From NCBI GenBank assembly GCA_024231905.1, contig JAAEQC010000092.1, forward strand, positions 152,726-216,725: a stretch of 64,000 nucleotides of DNA, given 5' to 3'. Under the pieces are notes generated by a model that had not been told where the DNA came from, ran no database searches, and worked only from the letters and a program-made list of their open reading frames with translations. Made by a program: the position numbers and the translations under genes. Positions 1 to 7,900 of this stretch are shown in pieces. The stretch comes from a bacterium (lineage in GTDB: Bacteria > Krumholzibacteriota > Krumholzibacteriia > LZORAL124-64-63). The number at the start of each line of letters is the position of its first letter. Position 1 is the first letter of the stretch.

Positions 1-150
1 CGGCTGCGTCCGGTGGCGGCTTGTACCGTGGCCGTCGCCGGAGTGTGGACCCAATTCCTGGTCTTCTCCCAATACAACCTGCCCCACATCTGGCTCGTGG
101 CGGGCCTGCTGCTGGCGGCCTTGCGGGAGACGGGGGAGGAAACGCAGTGA
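1..150 (+). CDS. C-terminus of a membrane protein, possibly O-antigen ligase/polymerase-like (5' truncated)
   Basis: Only the last 49 codons are in the window, read in frame 1 up to a TGA. The visible peptide is hydrophobic, with two short membrane-like stretches (around VAACTVAVAGVW and IWLVAGLLLAALR) and an acidic end. An N-x-P-H-x-W turn before the last segment resembles the end of O-antigen ligase or polymerase-type membrane proteins. The neighbourhood (a GT4 glycosyltransferase and a WecA-like enzyme) fits that reading, but the fragment is too short to assign. The stop overlaps the GTG of the next gene by four bases, so the two were probably co-translated. Confidence 0.5.
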   Translation, partial: RLRPVAACTVAVAGVWTQFLVFSQYNLPHIWLVAGLLLAALRETGEETQ

Positions 151-1310
151 GAGCTCCGCGCGTGCTGCTGGACGCCCTACTGGTGAACCGCCGGCCCACG
201 GGTGTCGGACGATCCATCCTCGAATTGACCCGGGCGCTGGCCGAACGGGACCGGGGGCTGGATTTTCTGGTGGCCACCACCACGCCGGAGATGTTCGCCT
301 TTCTGGAGGGTGTGCCCCGCTGGCGGGTGGTCACCTGCCCCGGCGCCCGGGGCGGCGTGTTGCGCAAAGCCCTCTACACGCAGTTCGCGCTGCCGGGCCT
401 GTGCCGGCGGCTGGGCGCGGATATCCTGCACAGCCTCCAGTTCGTGGCCCCGCTCCGACTCTCCTGCCCGTCGGTGGTGACGGTCCACGATTTGGCGTGG
501 CAACTCTTCCCCGACACGGTGGAACAGCCACGGCGAACCTACTACCGCCTCCTGGTGCCACCCACTCTGCGCCGGGCCCACACGGTCGTCACCAACAGCG
601 CGGCCACGGCGACGGACGTGGGGACCCTCCACCCGGCCGCGGCGGATCGGATCCAGGTGACCCCCTTCGGCACGCCATCCTGGGTCTGGGAGTCCCCGGG
701 AGCGGGTGAGCCCCCTACCGCGGCGGTCGGCGAGCGCCCGCGGTTCCTCTTCGTGGGCACCATGGAACCGCGCAAGAATCTGGAAGGACTGCTGACGGCC
801 TACGAGGTGCTCCTGGCCCGTACCCGCGCCGCCGGAGGGCGGGAGGCGGATTGCCCGGCCTTGCATTTCGTGGGCGGTGCCGGATGGCGGGATTCCTTGC
901 TGCGGCGGCGCATTTCCGACCTGCGGGAGCGCGGACACCTGGCGGTGGAGGACTACTGCGAGCCCGCTGTCCTGTGGGAGCGCTACCGCTCGGCCCTGGC
1001 CCTGGTCTTTCCCTCGGTGCACGAGGGCTTCGGCTTCCCCATCCTGGAAGCCATGGCCGCTGGATTGCCCGTTCTGACCGCCAATCGGGGCGCCATGGCC
1101 GAAGTGGCCGGTGACGCGGCGCAGTTGGTGGACCCGGACGATGCCGAGGACCTGGCCGACGGACTGGCCGCCCTGGCCGTCGACGGGGATCTGCGCGGTC
1201 GATTGCGCACGCAGGGCTTCGCCCAGGCACGCATCTGGCAATGGGAGCGTACGGCCGACGCGACGGTGGCGGTGTACCGGCAGGTCCTGGACCAGGCGGC
1301 GACCGGCTAA
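147..1310 (+). CDS. GT4-family glycosyltransferase (glycogen synthase fold)
   Basis: This 387-residue cytoplasmic or membrane-peripheral enzyme should transfer a sugar from a nucleotide-sugar to a growing surface glycan. The N-terminal half has a glycine-rich start (PTGVGRSI) typical of GT-B acceptor domains. The C-terminal half carries FVGTMEPRKN and the GT4 signature EGFGFPILE, with the two glutamates of the E-x7-E motif at about residues 293 and 301, followed by AMAAGLPV. I chose the GTG that overlaps the upstream stop (GTGA) because homology begins there. The open frame extends further upstream but crosses the previous gene. Donor and acceptor cannot be told from sequence. Confidence 0.88.
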   Translation: MRAPRVLLDALLVNRRPTGVGRSILELTRALAERDRGLDFLVATTTPEMFAFLEGVPRWRVVTCPGARGGVLRKALYTQFALPGLCRRLGADILHSLQFVAPLRLSCPSVVTVHDLAWQLFPDTVEQPRRTYYRLLVPPTLRRAHTVVTNSAATATDVGTLHPAAADRIQVTPFGTPSWVWESPGAGEPPTAAVGERPRFLFVGTMEPRKNLEGLLTAYEVLLARTRAAGGREADCPALHFVGGAGWRDSLLRRRISDLRERGHLAVEDYCEPAVLWERYRSALALVFPSVHEGFGFPILEAMAAGLPVLTANRGAMAEVAGDAAQLVDPDDAEDLADGLAALAVDGDLRGRLRTQGFAQARIWQWERTADATVAVYRQVLDQAATG

Positions 1311-1319
1311 AAATAGGTA

Positions 1320-1348
1320 TTGCTCGGTTGCGTGGCCTGGGATAATTT
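1320..1348 (+). promoter_or_regulatory. Possible weak sigma-70 promoter before the WecA-like gene
   Basis: The 85-base gap after the GT4 gene is noticeably AT-rich. It holds TTGCTC, then 17 bases, then TAATTT, overlapping a GATAAT that would give only a 15-base spacer. The match is modest and no terminator is visible upstream, so read-through from the previous gene remains possible. Confidence 0.25.
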
Positions 1349-1395
1349 GCTTTTGTTTCAAGAGGTTTCCGGGCGGGTCAATTCAGGGAGGAACC

Positions 1396-2637
1396 GTGGA
1401 CCTGGGCATCGTCGGGGCGTTGGGCTTCGTGGCGGCATTTCTCATGTCGTGGCTGGTCCAGCCTCATTTCCGCAATCTGGGTTTCCTCACGGATGTCGTC
1501 GACCTCCCGGGCTACCGCCGTCCCCACCGCGAACCGGTGCCGCGGACCGGTGGCATGGCCATCTTCATCTCGTTCTTCTCCACCCTGTTCTTCCTGCAGC
1601 ACATCATCCTCCAGACCGCGTTGCCCTGGTCCTGGCTGGGTGTGCTGAGCGCCGCCGGTCTGGCCATCCTGGCCCTGGGCGTGGGCGACGACCGTTTCGG
1701 GATCCACGCCGAGAAGAAGCTCTACGGCCAACTCATCGTCATCACGGGCATGATGCTCTTCGGTATGCGCCTGGACACGGTCGTGCTGCCCGGGCTGGGG
1801 GAGGTCGCCCTCGGCGGCTGGGCCTGGCCCTTCACGCTGTTCTGGTACCTGGGGTTCATAAACTCCATGAACCTTATCGACGGCCTCGACGGCCTGGCCA
1901 GCGGCATCAGCGTCCTGGCTTCGGCAGCTCTCATCGTCGTGGGCATCGCCGTGGTGGACTTCGACTCCACCCTCTTCGCTGCGACCCTGTGTGGAGCGAC
2001 TCTGGCGTTCTTCTACTGGAACGTATCCAGTCGCAAGATCTTCCTGGGCGACTCGGGCAGCATGTGGATGGGCCTGGTGTTGGGCAGCCTCATGCTCAAC
2101 CTCAGCCGCCAGCAGGGCGTGAGCCTGCCGGTGCTGCTGGCGCCCATGATCGTGCCCATCTGGGACACGGGAACCACCATCGTGCGCCGGTCCCGCCGTC
2201 GCACCTCCATCTTCCAGGCCGATGACCATCACCTGCACCACCGTCTGTTGCGCCTTGGCTTCACACCGGGAAACACCGTGGTCTGCCTGCTCCTGATCAC
2301 CGCCGGGACCATCCTCTTCAGCCTGAGCGACTTCCTGGACTCGGCCTGGCTCGGCCTGCCCGCCATGGGCATGTGGATGGTGGCCGCCCAACTCGGCGCC
2401 CTGCGGCACCTGCAGAACCGGCAGCGTGGCCTGGACCTCTTTACCGAAGTCTTCTACGCCATCGGTTTCGACGACCGTCTCGAGAAGATCATCGGCACCG
2501 TGGGCCGCAATGTGGCGGACGTCATCGATCTCCAGGCCGAGCGCCGCCGGGTGGCCAACAAGAACCGCTTCTCGCGGGACGGCACCACCGGCGAGGCCGA
2601 TCCGGAGAGCGACGACGGTTCCGGCACCACCGGCTGA
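1396..2637 (+). CDS. Undecaprenyl-phosphate sugar-1-phosphate transferase (WecA/TagO/MraY family)
   Basis: This 413-residue polytopic membrane enzyme should load a sugar-1-phosphate from a UDP-sugar onto undecaprenyl phosphate, the first step of O-antigen, enterobacterial-common-antigen or teichoic-type polymers. Family motifs are all present: the DD pair in GDDRFG (residues 98-99), NLIDGLDG (160-166), FLGDSGS, and the histidine cluster DDHHLHHR (276-283). About ten hydrophobic segments alternate with these cytoplasmic loops. The GTG start has a good AGGGAGG site. A soluble, charged tail of about 80 residues follows the last membrane segment, longer than in WecA. The motif set fits WecA/TagO better than MraY. 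Confidence 0.9.
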   Translation: MDLGIVGALGFVAAFLMSWLVQPHFRNLGFLTDVVDLPGYRRPHREPVPRTGGMAIFISFFSTLFFLQHIILQTALPWSWLGVLSAAGLAILALGVGDDRFGIHAEKKLYGQLIVITGMMLFGMRLDTVVLPGLGEVALGGWAWPFTLFWYLGFINSMNLIDGLDGLASGISVLASAALIVVGIAVVDFDSTLFAATLCGATLAFFYWNVSSRKIFLGDSGSMWMGLVLGSLMLNLSRQQGVSLPVLLAPMIVPIWDTGTTIVRRSRRRTSIFQADDHHLHHRLLRLGFTPGNTVVCLLLITAGTILFSLSDFLDSAWLGLPAMGMWMVAAQLGALRHLQNRQRGLDLFTEVFYAIGFDDRLEKIIGTVGRNVADVIDLQAERRRVANKNRFSRDGTTGEADPESDDGSGTTG

Positions 2638-2645
2638 GCCGGACC

Positions 2646-3305
2646 GTGTCCTTCGATCCCCTGCCAGCCTCCCTGTTGACAGTTCTCCACCGGACCCGTG
2701 ATGGTCGCATCCTGGACCTCGGTTGCGCCGATGGCCAGCTCGCGCGTCTCCTGGATGCCCAAGGGGCGCAAGTGGTCGGCCTGGACCGGATGAACCTGTC
2801 GGGTGAGGGCGGATTCCCCTTCGTCGTCGGCGACGCCACGCGGCCGCCCCTGCGGCCCGCCGCCTGGGACCTGGTGATCGTGGCCAATCTGCTTCGCCAC
2901 CTGCCCGGGGCGGCGAACGACGCCGAACTTTGGTATTCATGGTTCGATCTCCTGGCCGCCGGCGGCGCATTCTTCGTCCTGGAGGACGAGCCGGCCGCGA
3001 CGGCCGGACCCGCTGGCCACTACTCCCGGCTGCAGGCGTTGCTGGCGGGGCTGCCGGGACGGGGACCGCTGCTGCCGTTGGCCGACTTCCGGCGCCTTTG
3101 CCGCCGAGGCGCCGTGCGCATCGCCGAGGACGGCTGGGCAGCCAACCGCTACCCCATGGACGCCGGGGCGGTCGTGGAAATGCTCGCCTCCGGGAAGCCG
3201 CCCCCCGGCAGCGAGGCGGCGATCCTGGCGGCGGACATAGCACGGGACGGCATAGCGGCGGGGCATTACTGGTGGGCCAGGGTGGAACGGAGGCAGGTCT
3301 CTTGA
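2646..3305 (+). CDS. Class I SAM-dependent methyltransferase
   Basis: This 219-residue protein has the Rossmann-type methyltransferase motifs: motif I ILDLGCADG near residue 25, an acidic strand end (VVGLDR), the FVVGDATRPPL loop, and DLVIVANLLRHLP as motif IV. It probably methylates a sugar or small molecule, given its place between a lipid-carrier transferase and a deacetylase-like gene, but the substrate is unknown. I chose the GTG eight bases after the previous stop, because the fold starts soon after it. The stop overlaps the TTG of the next gene. Confidence 0.78.
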   Translation: MSFDPLPASLLTVLHRTRDGRILDLGCADGQLARLLDAQGAQVVGLDRMNLSGEGGFPFVVGDATRPPLRPAAWDLVIVANLLRHLPGAANDAELWYSWFDLLAAGGAFFVLEDEPAATAGPAGHYSRLQALLAGLPGRGPLLPLADFRRLCRRGAVRIAEDGWAANRYPMDAGAVVEMLASGKPPPGSEAAILAADIARDGIAAGHYWWARVERRQVS

Positions 3306-4639
3306 ATCGCCGGATGAAGTCGGTTGCCCTCCTGTTTGTCCTCGTTCTACTGGCGGGGGCCCTGGTCCTGGGCGGCCCGCGTTCCGCCGTGGACTGGACC
3401 CGGGTGCGCGCCGTGGCCATGGAGAGCGACGACTGGGGTTTCGCCGGTTTCGTGCCCGACGCCGACGCCTGGACCGGCCTGGATCGCGAAGCCCTGGCCC
3501 CGGGGCGCTTCCCGCCGGTCTACTGGACCACGACTCTCGAGGATAGCGGCGACATGGCCGCCATGGCCGACCTGCTCGCGGAGGCCAAGGGCCGCGACGG
3601 ATTGCCGGCGGTGCTCCAGGCCAATTACGTCATGGCCTCCCAGGGCTGGGACGAGGGTGTCTGGCGGACTTATGCCTGGCCGGATGTGCCGTCGGCCTAC
3701 GCGCGACCCGGCCTATGGCAGGCGGTGCAGGACGCCCGGATCAGGGGTGTGTGGCGGGCGGAGTTCCATGCGACCTGGCACTACGATCCTGACCTGCGCC
3801 GGACAGCGGCCCTGGAGCCTGGTGTGGCCACCGAGGCCACCGGCCGGGGGATCACACTTTTCCCGGGCAGTGAACAGGCCAGGGAACTGGGGCCTTGGCG
3901 GGAACGGGCGGCGTTGGAGTATGAACTGGAGTCGTCCCTGGCCCGCTTCGAGGAGGTTTTCGGACGGCCGGCGGACTCCATCATCGCCCCGGACTACACC
4001 TGGAATTCCACCGTGGAGGACATGTGGCAGAAACACACCATGGCCGTGATCCAGGGCAAGCGCGAACAGCGGAACCCGGATCTGCCCCGCGGTATGGCCG
4101 GTCGTGTGTTGAAACTGCTGGGACGGAAGATGGACGCCCTGGTCCATCCGGATCGGATCTATCTGGAGCGCAATTGCCGTTTCGAGCCGGTGCAAGAGGT
4201 TGATCCCGCCGCTGCGGTGCAACGCTGCGCCGCCGAGGTGGCCTCTGCCTGGACCCGGGGTGAACCGGCCGTCATCGAGACCCATCGGGTGAACTTCGTG
4301 CATACGGATCCGGAGGTGGAGGCCGCCGGCCGGAGCGCGCTGGCGTCTCTGCTGGCGATAATCGGACCCGGGGGCCCGGTGTACCTCACCGACGACGAAC
4401 TGGCCCAGATCGGGCGCAACGGTGTATCGCGGACCTTGCGGGGTCGATCGATCGTGCTGCGCAACGCCACGGGCAGCCGCCGGGTGGTCACCGTGCCGCG
4501 ATCGCTGTTGCGGCAGGCGGGTGGGACCGGCGATCCACGACCATTGTGTGTGGCGATACCTGCCGGCGGAAACGGCCGGGTCTTTGTTGCCGGTGACCGC
4601 GTGACCCTCCTGCCCATCGTTCCTCGAAATGCCGAATAG
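3302..4639 (+). CDS. Membrane-anchored polysaccharide deacetylase-like protein (CE4/NodB-like)
   Basis: This 445-residue protein starts with a single hydrophobic segment (residues 8-25), so the rest should be exported and anchored or cleaved. Two elements match the metal site of NodB-type deacetylases: an aspartate pair in MESDDWG (43-44) and an H-x3-H in FHATWHYD (156 and 160). Later APDYTWNS and ETHRVNFVH may be the substrate-groove and catalytic-histidine motifs. The usual TFDDG form is replaced by ESDDWG, so the family call is inference. TTG was chosen because GGAGG lies eight bases upstream; an ATG four codons later is possible. It closes a cluster of surface-glycan genes. Confidence 0.6.
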   Translation: MNRRMKSVALLFVLVLLAGALVLGGPRSAVDWTRVRAVAMESDDWGFAGFVPDADAWTGLDREALAPGRFPPVYWTTTLEDSGDMAAMADLLAEAKGRDGLPAVLQANYVMASQGWDEGVWRTYAWPDVPSAYARPGLWQAVQDARIRGVWRAEFHATWHYDPDLRRTAALEPGVATEATGRGITLFPGSEQARELGPWRERAALEYELESSLARFEEVFGRPADSIIAPDYTWNSTVEDMWQKHTMAVIQGKREQRNPDLPRGMAGRVLKLLGRKMDALVHPDRIYLERNCRFEPVQEVDPAAAVQRCAAEVASAWTRGEPAVIETHRVNFVHTDPEVEAAGRSALASLLAIIGPGGPVYLTDDELAQIGRNGVSRTLRGRSIVLRNATGSRRVVTVPRSLLRQAGGTGDPRPLCVAIPAGGNGRVFVAGDRVTLLPIVPRNAE

Positions 4640-4651
4640 TGCCTCGTTTTG

Positions 4652-4681
4652 ACTATGTAGACGCAAAACCGTCCATATAGT
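4652..4681 (+). terminator. Imperfect hairpin after the deacetylase-like gene, possible terminator
   Basis: ACTATGTAGAC and GTCCATATAGT pair at ten of eleven positions around the loop GCAAAACC, and TGGTATTTT follows. The stem is AT-rich, unlike the other hairpins here, so it may instead be an operator-like dyad just upstream of the promoter. Confidence 0.4.
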
Positions 4682-4696
4682 TGGTATTTTGCCGCG

Positions 4697-4725
4697 TTGA
4701 CGCGTTCAGCACCCTGTGATATAGT
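4697..4725 (+). promoter_or_regulatory. Sigma-70-like promoter for the C25 protease gene
   Basis: A TTGACG -35 box is followed, after exactly 17 bases, by a TATAGT -10 box. Transcription would begin near 4732, leaving a leader of about 225 bases. This is among the best promoter matches in the window and the sequence around it is AT-rich. Confidence 0.65.
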
Positions 4726-4958
4726 CATCCTTCGGAATTGCTCCGCACACCATTCACTGAAGGCAATTATTTTTGACAAGTTGGTAGATCCGCTCCCTTA
4801 CACGGATCCGTTGGATACCAAGCGCGTTCGAAGCCGAAATGGTGCTGTTGGACAGCAATCACATCGCCGAGAATCGGATACGCGTCATCGTGGTACGACC
4901 ACTCCGGCGGGTCGGGTGGAAACGCACCCCGACCGGCCACCGACACCGGAGGCACTCC

Positions 4959-7900
4959 ATGCGCGTCGTCGCATTCCGCTCGTCCGCGAGCACCCTCGTC
5001 CTCACCGCCCTGATCATCGCTCTCCTGCCCGTCGCCTCGTTGGCGGCCAACGTCCTTCACGAGGGTACGTTCGAGATCAGGGACCTCACCTGGGAAGTCC
5101 TGGCCGACGGTTCGACCCGTCCGGTCCTGGAGGGCACCCGCTCCGTGGCGTTGCCGGGTGAAACCGACCTGCCGGTCCGGGAACTGACGCTGCTCGTCCC
5201 CCTGGACCGCCGTATCGTCTCGGTGGAAATCGAGGCCCTGGCCGTGCATCGCTTCGGTGCTCCTGACGCCCTGGCGACCGCCGTGGCCGAGGTGAGTTCT
5301 GAAGGACCGATCAACGTGGCTTCGCTGGCGGCGACCGACCCGGCCGCCGGGTGGGGTGGGATGACCGGCGCCCATGTGTGGCGCGGTTACCGTCTGCTGA
5401 CGGTGCAGGTGCGGCCTGTGCGTAAGGCCGCCGGCGGGGAACTCGAGTTCCTGGACGCCTACGCCGTGAACGTGGAATTCGGCGGACCCATGGGCGATGA
5501 TGTGGCGCAGCGCCGCCGCTTCATGCCGCGGGAACTGGAGCGCAACACGGGAATCCTGGCCGAGGTGGTGGACAATGCCGACGTGCTGTCCGCCTACGAT
5601 CGCAAGTCCGGAACGGTGGTGGCCGCCCCGGGTGACGGCTTCCAGCCCACGCCGGTGCCGAGTCTCGAAGGCAGTGCCGTCAACCATCTGATCGTGACCA
5701 GCGCCGCGTTGGCGCCCGAATTCCAGCGCCTGGCCGATTACCGCGCGTCTCTCGGCATGCCGTCGGTGGTCGTCACCCGCGAATTCATCGAGGCCAACTA
5801 CCGCCAGGGCGTGGACGTGCAGGAGTCGATCCGTCTGTTCATCCGCGACGCCTACGAGATGTGGGGCACCGAATACGTGTTGCTGGCGGGCGACTCGGAA
5901 GTCCTGCCTCCGCGCATCGTGAACAACTCGCTCTATCCCCTGGGCGGCTCCACCGATATTCCCGTCGACCTCTACTTCGCCTGCCTCGACGGTAACTGGA
6001 ACGCCAACGGGAACCACAGGTTCGGCGAGACCGCGGTCACGGGCATGGCCAGCGACGACGCCGATTTCGCGGAAGAGGTCTACGTGGGCCGCGCGCCTGT
6101 CGCGACCCTCGCGACCGCGGCGATCTTCGTGGACAAGGTCATCACCTATGAGGGGACCGCCGCCGGGCAGCAATGGCCCAACCGCAGCCTGTACGCGGCA
6201 GAGGTCCTCTTCCCGGATCCCTACACGGGGACCGAGACGATCCAGCTGGACGGCTCCATCTACGCCGACCAGCAGATCACCGATCACATCCTGCCGTGCA
6301 CCACCCGTGAGTCGTGGGCCATGTATGAGGATTTCCGATCGGTGATCGGCGACGCGATCCTTACCCGCTCGGCGCTCATCGACACTCTGAACGGCGGCGG
6401 CTACGGCATCGTCAATCAGATCGGACACGGTTTCTACTTCAACATGTCCGTGGGTGACGCGAATTTCACCAATGGCGACGCCGACGCCCTGACCAACGGC
6501 GACGCCCTGTTCATGCTCTACGCCCTGAACTGCTCCTCGGCGGGCTTCCACTACTCCTGCCTCATGGAGCGCTTCCTCCAGAATCCCGACGGTGGCGCCG
6601 TGGCGTCCATCGGCTCGGTGGAGGCTGCCTTCCCGGTCACGGCTAACATGTACCAGCAGGAGTTCTTCGACCTGCTCTACTGCCAGGACGAATACCGGAT
6701 CGGCCGCACGCTCGCCCTGAGCAGGCTGCCGTTCCTGGTGAACACCGGCTCCAACTACACGGACCGCTGGACCTTCCTGAACTACACGCTGCTCGGTGAT
6801 CCCGCCCTTGCCCTGTGGACGTCTTCCCCGCGGGGATTGATCGTCTCCGCGCCGACGGCCCTGGCCCTCGGGGACCAGTCCGTGGCGATCACGGTCAGTG
6901 ATTCGTCCGGTGTGGTTGAGGGCGCCATCGTCTGCCTGGCCAAGGACGGCGAGGACTACGCCACGGGGGTAACCGACGCCGGCGGACAGGTCATCCTGGG
7001 CTTCCGGCCCGTGGCCGGCGGCGACGCCGTGCTGACGATCAGCGGTCTGAACCTCGAACGCACCACCTCGACCATTCCCGTCACGGTGGGGACGACCTAC
7101 CTGGCGGTGGAGTCCATGGTGGTCCACGACTCGGGCACCCTCGGCAGCGCCGGCAACGGTAACGGCGAGATCGAGGCTGGCGAGACCATCGCGCTGGTGC
7201 CGACCCTACGGGAGACCGGCGGCGCCCCGGCGACCGGGATCTTCGCATCCATGACCATCACCGTGCCTGGTGTCACGATTCTGGACGGCGCCGTGTCGTT
7301 CCCCGACGTGGCCGCCGGCGGCACTACGGTCGCCGCCACGGCGTTCCGCTTCGAGGTCGCGCCGGACGTGGCCGACGGCACCGAGTTGCCGGTCCTATTC
7401 AATGTCGGCGCCGGAGGCGGTCCCTATCCCTCCACCTGGGACGCCAGAATCCTGGCCCCGGAGATGGAGATCACCGCCGTGGACTGGTCCGATTCCGCCT
7501 TCGGCAACGACGACGGCGTCCTCGATCCCGGCGAACGGGTGGAGGTGACGTTCGACGTTCGCAACTTCGGCGCCGGACGGGCCAACCTGCTCAACGCCTA
7601 CCTGCGCAGCGACGACGGCAACGTCGTGCTCTACGACACGTTGGCCTCCCTGCCCGCCCTCGATCTGATGGGCGATGCGGCCGGCAGCGTACCCTTCTCC
7701 ATGGGCCTGGTCGACGCGGCCCTGGTCAGCCACGGTCGCATCGTGCTGGAGGACGACTACGGTCGCACCACGGTCCAGGACATCTATCTGCAGAGGCCGG
7801 CGACCACCGACTCCCTATGGGCCGACACGACCCTGGGACCGGACCTGCTGGGCATCAGTTGGACACCGAGCGCCAGCGGCGACGTGGTGGGCTATAACGT

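Larger units (their letters stand above)
4640..4958 (+). other. AT-rich intergenic region and long 5' leader of the C25 protease gene
   Basis: This 319-base gap is the longest in the window and its first 160 bases are clearly richer in A+T than the surroundings. It holds an imperfect hairpin after the deacetylase-like gene, a strong promoter match, a second weaker TTGACA further down, and a leader of about 225 bases before the start codon. No convincing open frame, tRNA or known riboswitch was seen. Confidence 0.7.

Noticed and set aside
4640-4958. tRNA, small RNA or riboswitch in the longest gap
   Set aside because: No cloverleaf, no known aptamer pattern and no short ORF with a ribosome site was found; only a promoter and a weak hairpin are supported.
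4767-7127. Large minus-strand open frame opposite the start of the C25 protease gene
   Set aside because: Composition and lack of motifs mark it as a shadow; the plus-strand gene has a signal peptide, catalytic residues and a ribosome site.
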